From an uncultured Peptococcaceae bacterium (GTDB taxonomy: Bacteria > Bacillota > Dehalobacteriia > UBA4068), in the NCBI GenBank assembly GCA_947307285.1, contig CAMZIS010000083.1, positions 1 through 5,953 of the forward strand: a stretch of 5,953 nt of DNA, given 5' to 3'. The position numbers were made by a program, and so were the translations under genes. This document shows positions 1 to 5,953 of this stretch, one piece after another; the stretch's first letter is position 1, and the number at the start of each line of letters is the position of its first letter. The notes under the pieces were generated by a model that was given only the letters and a program-made list of their open reading frames with translations, ran no database searches and was not told where the DNA came from.

Positions 1-985
1 TATCCCAGGTACGGATCTGCACCTCGAAGGGGACGCCGTTGTCCGCGATGAGGGTGGTGTGGATGGACTGGTACATGTTCTGCTTGGGCATGGCGATGTA
101 GTCCTTGAAGCGGCCGGGGATGGGCTTCCACATGGTGTGGATGATGCCCAGACACTCGTAGCACTCACGCACCGTGTCCACGATGATGCGGATGGCGTTC
201 AGGTCGAAGATCTCGGACAGCTCTTTTTCCTGCCGTTCCATCTTCCGCAGGATGCTGTAATAGTTTTTGGTACGGCCGGTGATCTCGCATTTGATGCCGG
301 ATTCGGTCACCGCCTTGCGGATGCTTTCGATGTGTTCGTTGACGAAGCGGGAGCGTTCCTCCTGCTCCTGGGCCAGACTGGCCTTGAGCTCGGCTACCCG
401 CTCCGGCTCCAGCACCTCGATGGACAGGTCTTCCAGCTCGCTCTTGATGCGGAAGATGCCCAGCCGGTGAGCCAGAGGCGCGTAGATGGTCAGGGTCTCC
501 TCGGCGATCTCCTTTTGCCGCAGCACCGAGTGGTGGGAGGAAATGGTGCGCATGTTGTGCAGGCGGTCGGCCAGCTTGATCAGGATGATGCGGATGTCGC
601 TGGACATGGCCATCAGCATACGGCGCAGGTTCTCGGCCTGAGCTTCGTGGCGGTTGCGGAACTGCAGCTTGCTCAGCTTGGTCACGCCCTCCACCAGCAT
701 CAGCGTATCCGCGCCGAAGCGTTCGGCGATGACCTCTTTATCCACGGAGGTATCCTCCACCACGTCGTGGAGCAGGCCGGCGGCGATGGCCTTGTCGTCG
801 ATCTGCAGGGAGGTCAGTATCTCCGCCACGGCCAGGGGGTGCACGATATAGGGCTCGCCGCTGTCCCGCAGCTGGTCGCCGTGGGCGGACAGGGCCAGCT
901 CGTAAGCGCCCCGCAGCAGCTCCTCGTTGGAGGCGGGGTTGTAAGAGCGCGCCTGTTGGATGATGTCGTCGATGGTAACTGTCAT
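1..985 (-). CDS. rel: Bifunctional (p)ppGpp synthetase/hydrolase Rel (RelA/SpoT family), 5' part only
   Basis: The first 328 codons of a long RelA/SpoT protein; the gene runs off the left edge, so the C-terminal TGS, helical and ACT/RRM regulatory part is not visible. The family transfers pyrophosphate from ATP to GDP/GTP to make (p)ppGpp and also hydrolyses it. The N-terminal HD hydrolase domain is intact by its metal-binding residues: His49 (in HPLAVA), His73-Asp74 (in HDVVED) and Asp140 (in KLADRLHNMRT). The synthetase domain follows, with GRTKNYYSI, catalytic Asp261 in EIFDL, and Glu321 in FEVQIRT near the edge. The loop at residues 292-295 reads RFKD, the RXKD signature of bifunctional Rel/SpoT enzymes rather than the EXDD of E. 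coli RelA. The ATG at 985 is preceded by GAAGGA at 996-1001, 10 nt away. It lies 116 nt downstream of codY, behind a terminator. The family call is very secure; whether the C-terminal half is intact cannot be seen. Confidence 0.96.
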   Translation of the reverse strand, partial: MTVTIDDIIQQARSYNPASNEELLRGAYELALSAHGDQLRDSGEPYIVHPLAVAEILTSLQIDDKAIAAGLLHDVVEDTSVDKEVIAERFGADTLMLVEGVTKLSKLQFRNRHEAQAENLRRMLMAMSSDIRIILIKLADRLHNMRTISSHHSVLRQKEIAEETLTIYAPLAHRLGIFRIKSELEDLSIEVLEPERVAELKASLAQEQEERSRFVNEHIESIRKAVTESGIKCEITGRTKNYYSILRKMERQEKELSEIFDLNAIRIIVDTVRECYECLGIIHTMWKPIPGRFKDYIAMPKQNMYQSIHTTLIADNGVPFEVQIRTWD

Positions 986-995
986 AATGGCCGGG

Positions 996-1001
996 TCCTT
1001 C
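996..1001 (-). promoter_or_regulatory. Ribosome binding site of rel
   Basis: GAAGGA on the minus strand, 10 nt before the ATG at 985. The spacing is slightly long, but it is the only purine-rich site near this start, and it supports a protein beginning MTVTIDDII. I see no good -35/-10 pair between the codY terminator and this site. Confidence 0.5.
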
Positions 1002-1036
1002 GGCGTTGGCCGTACAGGATGGGTAAGGCGGACGGT

Positions 1037-1082
1037 AAAGATAAAAGTAAAGAGAATAGAGCCTGACGGCCCTATCCTCTTT
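1037..1082 (-). terminator. Rho-independent terminator after codY
   Basis: On the minus strand a 15-nt arm (1082 to 1068) pairs with a 15-nt arm (1063 to 1049) across the tetraloop GTCA. All 15 positions pair, two of them as G-U wobbles. The RNA then continues ACTTTTATCTTTA, a T-rich tail interrupted by a few other bases. The plus-strand side has no T-run, so it acts in the leftward direction. It lies about 20 nt after the codY stop and about 64 nt before the rel start, so it should end or attenuate the ftsQ-ftsZ-codY transcript before rel. Confidence 0.85.
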
Positions 1083-1101
1083 AGCGAATGCTTAAGGCTG
1101 A

Positions 1102-1893
1102 TTAGAAACGGTGATGGGTAGAGCGGACTCGCTCCAGCTCTTCCATGAGGTATTCGTTCAGGATACGGATGTAGGTGCCCTTCATGCCCAGGGAACGGAC
1201 CTCCACCACGCCGGCGGATTCCAGCTTGCGCAGGGCGTTGACGATGACGGAACGGGTGATGCCGACTTTATCGGCGATCTTGGAGGCGACCAGCAGACCG
1301 TTGTTGCCGCCCAGCTCCACGAAGACGTGCTCCACGGCTTCCAGTTCGGAATAGGACAGGGTGTCGAAGGCGATGGAGACCACGGCCTTTTGCCGCGCCG
1401 TCTCCTCTACCCGTTCCACCTTGGCCCGGAGTATCTCCATGCCGATGACGGTGGCGCCCAGCTCGGCCAGGATCAGGTCCTCGTCGGTGAAGCGACCGCT
1501 TTTGGACAGAATCAGCGTGCCCAGACGCTGGCCGCCGCCGGTGATGGGGACGATGGTGGTGTATTTTTCGGGAAGGAAGCATTTGTTGTGCACGCCGAAC
1601 ACGCAGTTGCCGCCCCGGTCGATGTTGACCTGGGTCTCGGTGATGCGCAGCAGATCGTCGTTGGCGTTATCCGGGTAATGACCGTCCAGCTTGACAATAT
1701 CTTCCATAGTGGGGCAGTAAAAGTTGTCCGTAAAGGAATAGCCCATTATCTTGCCCTTGCGCCCCAGGATGTAGACGTTGGTGTTGATATTGCTGCACAG
1801 GGTCTCGGCCATCTCGGCAAAGCTGATGGGATGGCCGGCCGCCTTTTGGATGATCTTATTGATATCGCGCGTTTTTTCCAGAAGATTTCTCAT
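1102..1893 (-). CDS. codY: GTP- and branched-chain-amino-acid-sensing transcriptional regulator CodY
   Basis: A 263-residue protein, close to the roughly 259 of Bacillus subtilis CodY. It begins MRNLLEKTRDINKIIQ, matching the family N-terminus. The N-terminal GAF-type ligand domain (about 1-155) includes TTIVPITGGGQRLGTLIL (112-129) and DEDLILAELGAT (137-148). A helical linker follows (about 155-180, ending SYSELEAVEHVF). The winged helix-turn-helix is almost invariant: ASKIADKVGITRSVIVNAL (203-221), then RSLGMKGTYI. CodY is a cytosolic dimer that represses or activates metabolic, nitrogen and virulence genes when GTP and isoleucine/leucine/valine are plentiful. By eye, the B. subtilis Arg61 that contacts the isoleucine carboxylate aligns with Thr62 or Pro61 here. 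An in-frame TAA lies just upstream, so the ATG at 1893 is the only likely start, yet no clear Shine-Dalgarno precedes it. It follows ftsZ by 59 nt, probably on the same transcript, and ends at a terminator before rel. Confidence 0.97.
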   Translation of the reverse strand: MRNLLEKTRDINKIIQKAAGHPISFAEMAETLCSNINTNVYILGRKGKIMGYSFTDNFYCPTMEDIVKLDGHYPDNANDDLLRITETQVNIDRGGNCVFGVHNKCFLPEKYTTIVPITGGGQRLGTLILSKSGRFTDEDLILAELGATVIGMEILRAKVERVEETARQKAVVSIAFDTLSYSELEAVEHVFVELGGNNGLLVASKIADKVGITRSVIVNALRKLESAGVVEVRSLGMKGTYIRILNEYLMEELERVRSTHHRF

Positions 1894-1952
1894 AGCACTG
1901 TACCCGAATGCTTATTTATCCCCTTCCCCCGTGGAAACTGATGACGAAACGG

Positions 1953-3047
<1,095 letters not shown>

Positions 3048-3053
3048 CCGTTG

Positions 3054-3061
3054 TCCTCCTT
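3054..3061 (-). promoter_or_regulatory. Strong ribosome binding site of ftsZ
   Basis: AAGGAGGA on the minus strand, 6 nt before the ATG at 3047. It is the best Shine-Dalgarno match on the minus strand of this window and fixes the ftsZ start. Confidence 0.85.
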
Positions 3062-3151
3062 AGCAAAAACATTGAGTGTCGATATGCCGTAAAACGATTC
3101 CAATTAAAATATACTATATTTAGTTTTCTTTCTGCACGGCTTAACTCTTTC
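3062..3151 (-). promoter_or_regulatory. AT-rich ftsQ-ftsZ spacer with a possible ftsZ promoter
   Basis: This spacer is much richer in A and T than the flanking genes. On the minus strand it contains TATAGT (3113-3118), five of six matches to the -10 consensus, lying inside a 15-bp palindrome (3107-3121, AAATATA-G-TATATTT). I cannot find a convincing -35 at 16-18 bp, so a separate ftsZ promoter is only a possibility. It holds no gene. Confidence 0.3.
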
Positions 3152-3169
3152 CTGCCGGAACTTCGGCAG
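3152..3169 (-). other. Stem-loop just after the ftsQ stop
   Basis: CTGCCG and CGGCAG form a perfect 6-bp stem around a 6-nt loop, 6 nt beyond the ftsQ stop. After one mismatch, three A-T pairs could extend it. On neither strand is it followed by a T-run, so it is not a standard intrinsic terminator. It may be an RNA processing or 3'-stabilising element between ftsQ and ftsZ; that role is inference. Confidence 0.5.
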
Positions 3170-3175
3170 AAAAAT

Positions 3176-3955
3176 TTAAATATCAAGATATTTGATGGCC
3201 GGGTCTTCCGGGATGGAAACGTCGATATACTCGATCATCTTGCCGCCGTTGGCCTTGTGATCCGCCAGTATGTTGCTGTATACCAGATATTTTTCCTCAA
3301 AACCGGAGCTGTCGCCCAGCTTGATCTGGACGCCGCTGACCGTGTAGAGGCAGATGCTCTGAGGATCGCTGACGTTGATCTCGCCCACGTCGGCCGCGTC
3401 CGGAGGCAGGGCCTCCAATATCTCCAGGGCGCTGTCCACGCCCTTGGCGTCGATGACGCCGCCGGGCACCACGCCCTGACCGGTCAGGTCCACGCCGGAG
3501 ATCAGCGGCAGGGAGCCGTAATCCGCGGTGGGGTAGCGGTCCAGCACCCGTCCTGCGGCGTCGATCTCGATCAGGCTGCTGCCTACCACCATGACGGCCA
3601 GAGGCTCTCTTTCCTTCACGGTGATGATCACCCTGTGGGGCGGCTTGCGCGTGACTTCGCATTCCTGCACGCCGGGCTCGATGAGCAGCCACTGCTCCGC
3701 GTCGGACACGGTGACGGAGAACATGTTCTCCCCGACCTTGAAGCCGGACAGGTCCCGCAGCCGGTCCGCGTCCACGTGCTCGTTGCCGATAACGTCGATC
3801 TGCTTCACCGCGAAAAAGCCGGAGCGGGCGAAAAAGTAGCCGGCGAACATGCAGGCGATGAGAAAGACCAGCACCAGAATCCAGCGGGCGCTGCCGGCCC
3901 GCTGCCGTTTCAGGCGATATTCCCTGATGTCGGTGACTTCCCGCGAGTTTTCCAT
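3176..3955 (-). CDS. ftsQ: Cell division protein FtsQ/DivIB
   Basis: A bitopic divisome protein, 259 residues from the chosen start. It has a basic cytoplasmic tail (1-24, ending near RLKRQRAGSAR). One membrane helix follows (about 25-43, WILVLVFLIACMFAGYFFA), then an extracytoplasmic POTRA domain (about 48-120, starting FAVKQIDVIGNEHV and ending VIITVKEREPLA). The C-terminal beta domain reads from IEIDAAGRVL onward. The family recruits FtsL/DivIC and FtsB to the septum and helps control septal peptidoglycan synthesis. The start is uncertain. The ATG at 3997 would add 14 residues, but it has no ribosome site, uses codons rare in this window (AGG, GGA, TCA), and would lie only about 9 nt from the transcription start predicted from the -10 element. 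The ATG at 3955 has GGAAGG just upstream, though spaced only 3 nt. Sequence similarity to the family is in architecture and the POTRA motif rather than catalytic residues. It is the first gene of the leftward ftsQ-ftsZ-codY run. Confidence 0.9.
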   Translation of the reverse strand: MENSREVTDIREYRLKRQRAGSARWILVLVFLIACMFAGYFFARSGFFAVKQIDVIGNEHVDADRLRDLSGFKVGENMFSVTVSDAEQWLLIEPGVQECEVTRKPPHRVIITVKEREPLAVMVVGSSLIEIDAAGRVLDRYPTADYGSLPLISGVDLTGQGVVPGGVIDAKGVDSALEILEALPPDAADVGEINVSDPQSICLYTVSGVQIKLGDSSGFEEKYLVYSNILADHKANGGKMIEYIDVSIPEDPAIKYLDI

Positions 3956-3958
3956 GAA

Positions 3959-3964
3959 CCTTCC
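3959..3964 (-). promoter_or_regulatory. Possible ribosome binding site of ftsQ
   Basis: GGAAGG on the minus strand, 3 nt before the ATG at 3955 (its first GGA is 6 nt away). The spacing is short, but this is the only purine-rich site near either candidate start. It is the main reason for preferring 3955 over 3997. Confidence 0.4.
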
Positions 3965-4012
3965 GATACCGAGTGAATTGCTGAAAAAGCGTTGCATCGT
4001 ACTATTTGTGTT

Positions 4013-4021
4013 ATTATACCA
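4013..4021 (-). promoter_or_regulatory. Extended -10 promoter element for ftsQ-ftsZ-codY
   Basis: The minus strand reads TGGTATAAT: a perfect TATAAT (4018 to 4013) preceded by the TGn of an extended -10 box. The -35 region at the correct distance (about 4036-4042) is poor, which extended -10 promoters tolerate. Transcription would begin near 4006, giving a leader of about 50 nt to the ATG at 3955. It faces away from the hisS promoter. Confidence 0.6.
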
Positions 4022-4043
4022 TATATGGTAGCGGAATGCGAGT

Positions 4044-4060
4044 AGTTTTATCAGAAAACT
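4044..4060. promoter_or_regulatory. Palindrome resembling a CodY box between the divergent promoters
   Basis: Arms AGTTTT (4044-4049) and AAAACT (4055-4060) flank ATCAG, a perfect inverted repeat with a 5-nt centre. Aligned on its central CAG, it matches the published CodY box AATTTTCWGAAAATT at 11 of 15 positions on either strand. It lies just upstream of the -35 region of the ftsQ promoter and about 22 bp upstream of the hisS -35. That CodY binds here is inference. Confidence 0.35.
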
Positions 4061-4082
4061 TAGGGCATATTATGGGAAGGAA

Positions 4083-4112
4083 TTGACAAATGACGAAGGG
4101 CCAGTATATAAT
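4083..4112 (+). promoter_or_regulatory. Consensus sigma-A promoter of hisS-aspS
   Basis: TTGACA at 4083-4088 and TATAAT at 4107-4112, both perfect hexamers with an 18-bp spacer. Transcription should start near 4119, leaving a leader of about 68 nt before the hisS ATG. That is too short for a T-box riboswitch. Both hexamers match consensus exactly, which points to strong basal expression of the two synthetases. Confidence 0.85.
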
Positions 4113-4134
4113 ATTTTGGTTAAATAATACACAA

Positions 4135-4176
4135 ATGCCGGTAACGCTGGCGGAACATGCCGGCGTTTTCAGGTAA
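4135..4176 (+). other. Possible 13-codon leader ORF ahead of hisS
   Basis: An ATG at 4135 opens a short frame reading MPVTLAEHAGVFR and stopping at TAA (4174-4176), which overlaps the hisS Shine-Dalgarno. It contains one histidine codon (CAT, 4156-4158), located in the loop of the leader hairpin. No ribosome site precedes it, so translation is doubtful. It is listed because of its position on the hisS leader. Confidence 0.2.
4143..4167 (+). other. hisS leader hairpin next to the ribosome site
   Basis: AACGCTGGC (4143-4151) pairs with GCCGGCGTT (4159-4167) as a 9-bp stem with one U-G pair and a 7-nt loop. Four Ts (4166-4169) overlap its end, a weak terminator-like tail. A smaller stem, GCCGG (4137-4141) with CTGGC (4147-4151), uses the same bases and is mutually exclusive. 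The stem ends 7 nt before AAGGAG, so folding could affect transcription or ribosome access. Any regulatory role is inference. Confidence 0.5.
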
Positions 4177-4180
4177 GGAG
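4175..4180 (+). promoter_or_regulatory. Ribosome binding site that fixes the hisS start
   Basis: AAGGAG lies 6 nt before the ATG at 4187. It rules out the in-frame ATG at 4157, which has no ribosome site and would add ten residues upstream of the conserved MAIFRPRGTNDF N-terminus. Confidence 0.85.
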
Positions 4181-4186
4181 CAGATA

Positions 4187-5446
4187 ATGGCAATTTTCAG
4201 ACCCCGCGGCACCAACGATTTCCTGCCGGCTGACACCGCGAAGTGGCAGGAACTGGAAGCACTGCTGCGCACCATGTGCAGAGAATACGGCTTCGGCGAG
4301 ATCCGCACCCCCCTGTTTGAAGAGACCGAGCTCTTCCAGCGCGGCGTCGGCGAGACCACCGATATCGTGCAAAAAGAGATGTATACCTTCACCGACCACG
4401 GCGGCCGTTCCCTGACCCTGCGTCCGGAAAACACCGCCTCGGCCTGCCGCGCCTACGTGGAGGACAAGCTCTACGGCCAGGTCCAGCCCATCAAGCTCTA
4501 CTACATGGGCCCCATGTTCCGCTACGAAAAGCCCCAGTCCGGCCGTTTCCGTCAGTTCCATCAGTTCGGCATCGAGATCTTCGGCTCCGCCTCTCCGGCG
4601 GCGGACGCGGAGATCATCGCCTTCGCCTGGGACCTGTACCAGAACCGGCTGGGCTTGAAGAACCTGCGGCTGCTGCTGAACAGCGTGGGCTGTCCCGAAT
4701 GCCGCGCCGCCTACCGCAAGGCCCTGCAGGACTATTTCCGGCCCCGCTATGACGAGCTGTGCGAGACCTGCAAGAGCCGCTTCGAGCGCAACCCCATGCG
4801 CATCCTGGACTGCAAGAGCGCCGAGAATCAGGAGATCGCCAAGGACGCGCCCCTGATCACCGACTATCTGTGCGACGACTGCCGCGCCCATTTCCAGCAG
4901 GTCAAGGCCATGCTGGACGCGGCCGACATCCCCTACGAGCTGGATCCGCGTCTGGTGCGCGGTCTGGATTACTACACCAAGACGGCCTTTGAGATCCAGG
5001 TGGCCACCATCGGCGCACAGTCCGCGGTCTGCGGCGGCGGACGCTATGACGGACTGATCAAAGAGATCGGCGGCGAGAGCACGCCGGGCGTGGGCTTTGC
5101 CCTCGGCATGGAGCGGGTCTTTTCCGCCCTGGCCGCCCAGGGCAGCGACATCGAGACCGAAGATCAGCTGGACGTTTATCTGGTGGTGGCAGGGAGCGCG
5201 GCTTCCGCCGCGGCCTTCCGTCTGGCCGACCAGCTGCGCCGGGCCGGTCTCACCTGCGAGATGGACTATGCGGACAAGAGCTTCAAGGCCCAGCTGAAAG
5301 CCGCCAACCGCCTGCAGGCGGACTGGGCCGTGATCATCGGCGAAGACGAGCTGAAGTCCGGAGCCGCCACGGTGAAGAACATGGGCGACGGTTCTCAGGA
5401 ATCCGTGCCCCTGGAACGCGTAAAACAGTATCTGCTGGAAAAATAA
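4187..5446 (+). CDS. hisS: Histidine--tRNA ligase (HisRS)
   Basis: A complete 419-residue class II synthetase that activates histidine with ATP and charges tRNA-His in the cytosol. The N-terminus RPRGTNDFLP (5-14) is typical. Motif 2 is MGPMFRYEKPQSGRFRQF (107-124), followed by HQFGIEIFG. The HisRS-specific histidine-binding motif LVRGLDYYTKTAFEI lies at 256-270. Motif 3 and its approach, GGGRYDGL (283-290) and GVGFALGMERVF (301-312), complete the active site. From about 327 the anticodon-binding alpha/beta domain begins (LDVYLVVAGS) and includes DKSFKAQLKAAN and IIGEDELKSG. The insertion between motif 2 and the HisA motif carries three CxxC pairs: C169/C172, C192/C195 and C229/C232. The start at 4187 is set by AAGGAG. 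It is first in an operon with aspS, 25 nt downstream, behind a consensus promoter and short structured leader. Confidence 0.98.
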   Translation: MAIFRPRGTNDFLPADTAKWQELEALLRTMCREYGFGEIRTPLFEETELFQRGVGETTDIVQKEMYTFTDHGGRSLTLRPENTASACRAYVEDKLYGQVQPIKLYYMGPMFRYEKPQSGRFRQFHQFGIEIFGSASPAADAEIIAFAWDLYQNRLGLKNLRLLLNSVGCPECRAAYRKALQDYFRPRYDELCETCKSRFERNPMRILDCKSAENQEIAKDAPLITDYLCDDCRAHFQQVKAMLDAADIPYELDPRLVRGLDYYTKTAFEIQVATIGAQSAVCGGGRYDGLIKEIGGESTPGVGFALGMERVFSALAAQGSDIETEDQLDVYLVVAGSAASAAAFRLADQLRRAGLTCEMDYADKSFKAQLKAANRLQADWAVIIGEDELKSGAATVKNMGDGSQESVPLERVKQYLLEK

Positions 5447-5456
5447 GCAAACCTGC

Positions 5457-5463
5457 AAAGGAG
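5457..5463 (+). promoter_or_regulatory. Ribosome binding site of aspS
   Basis: AAAGGAG lies 8 nt before the ATG at 5472. It supports that start over the in-frame ATGs four and five codons later. Confidence 0.75.
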
Positions 5464-5471
5464 TTACGGTT

Positions 5472-5953
5472 ATGTCAGAAGCTATGATGAAACGTACCGA
5501 TTACTGCGGCACCCTGCGCGCCGCCGACGCCGGCCGGGAAGTCACCCTCTGCGGCTGGGTCCAGAGCAACCGCGACCACGGCGGCCTCATCTTCATCGAC
5601 CTGCGGGACCGCGAGGGCATCGTCCAGGTGGTCTTCGATCCCGAATCCTGCGACAAGGAGACCTTTGCCGCCGCCGAAGCCGCCCGCAGCGAGCACGTGC
5701 TGAACGTCCACGGCAAGGTGCGCATGCGCGACGAGGAAGCCTTCAACCCCAACAAGGCCACGGGCGAGATCGAAGTGCTGTGCGACAAGATGATCTGCCT
5801 CAACAAGTCCAAGACCCCGCCCTTCTTCATCGAGGACGACGTGAACGTGGACGAGATGATCCGCCTGAAATACCGCTATCTGGACCTGCGCCGGCCTCAG
5901 ATGGTGGACGCCCTGCGCCTGCGCCACAAGGTCACCATCGCCGCCCGCCGCTT
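5472..5953 (+). CDS. aspS: Aspartate--tRNA ligase (AspRS), 5' part only
   Basis: The first 160 codons of a bacterial AspRS (usually near 590 residues); the gene continues past the right edge. The protein attaches aspartate to tRNA-Asp, and in some bacteria also to tRNA-Asn. Visible is the N-terminal OB-fold anticodon-binding domain: CGWVQSNRDHGGLIFIDLRD (27-46), then GIVQVVFDP (49-57) and VHGKVRMRDEEAFNP (79-93). The linker into the catalytic domain reads TPPFFIEDDVNVDEMIRLKY (115-134), then RYLDLRRPQM (135-144), a strong AspRS hallmark. Catalytic motifs 2 and 3 and the bacterial GAD insertion lie outside the window, so completeness cannot be judged, nor can discrimination between tRNA-Asp and tRNA-Asn. 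It lies 25 nt after hisS with no terminator between them, a common Bacillota pairing. Confidence 0.96.
   Translation, partial: MSEAMMKRTDYCGTLRAADAGREVTLCGWVQSNRDHGGLIFIDLRDREGIVQVVFDPESCDKETFAAAEAARSEHVLNVHGKVRMRDEEAFNPNKATGEIEVLCDKMICLNKSKTPPFFIEDDVNVDEMIRLKYRYLDLRRPQMVDALRLRHKVTIAARR

Noticed and set aside
59..1066. Long open frame on the plus strand opposite rel
   Set aside because: Its translation is low-complexity, rich in Gly, His, Leu, Val and Asp, with no family motif, and it lies across a gene with complete catalytic motifs. It is a by-product of GC-rich codon use.
3152..3169. Intrinsic terminator between ftsQ and ftsZ
   Set aside because: The hairpin is real but no T-run follows it on either strand.
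4157..4186. Upstream in-frame ATG extending hisS by ten residues
   Set aside because: It lies in the leader hairpin, has no ribosome site, and the conserved HisRS N-terminus begins at 4187 directly after AAGGAG.
4119..4186. T-box riboswitch on hisS
   Set aside because: The leader is only about 68 nt from the predicted start site, and no specifier stem, T-box sequence or full terminator is present.
4169..5458. 429-codon antisense frame covering hisS
   Set aside because: The length is striking, but it mirrors the GC-biased third positions of hisS and encodes no known fold; HisRS motifs are complete on the plus strand.
5475..5927. Minus-strand frame opposite aspS
   Set aside because: Composition is that of a shadow frame, and the plus strand has clear AspRS motifs.

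Overview
This window is a compact stretch of housekeeping genes from a GC-rich member of the Bacillota (Firmicutes). CodY is essentially confined to that phylum, and the CodY here has the canonical winged helix. The other genes are a bifunctional Rel-type (p)ppGpp enzyme, FtsQ/DivIB, FtsZ and bacterial HisRS and AspRS. A clostridial or Negativicutes-like lineage fits best, but the genus cannot be fixed by eye. Nothing here looks mobile: there is no insertion sequence, tRNA, CRISPR array or phage gene.

The layout is two divergent blocks around an AT-rich control region at about 3956-4186. Leftward (minus strand) run ftsQ (259 aa), ftsZ (364 aa), codY (263 aa) and then rel, whose 3' part lies beyond the left edge. 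Rightward (plus strand) run hisS (419 aa) and aspS (first 160 codons only). An intrinsic terminator with a 15-bp stem separates codY from rel. The hisS side has a consensus sigma-A promoter (TTGACA, 18-bp spacer, TATAAT). The ftsQ side has an extended -10 element (TGGTATAAT).

Functionally, the left block joins divisome assembly (FtsQ, FtsZ) to nutrient sensing. CodY reads GTP and branched-chain amino acids. Rel converts GTP/GDP into (p)ppGpp, which lowers the GTP that CodY senses. The right block charges tRNA-His and tRNA-Asp; uncharged tRNA is the usual activating signal for Rel. The window therefore packs translation charging, the stringent response, GTP sensing and cell division side by side.

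I see no convincing undescribed system. The points most worth a second look are the codY-rel neighbourhood with its terminator, an ftsQ-ftsZ pair with no ftsA, a CodY-box-like palindrome between the divergent promoters, and a hisS leader with two mutually exclusive hairpins and a mini-ORF.
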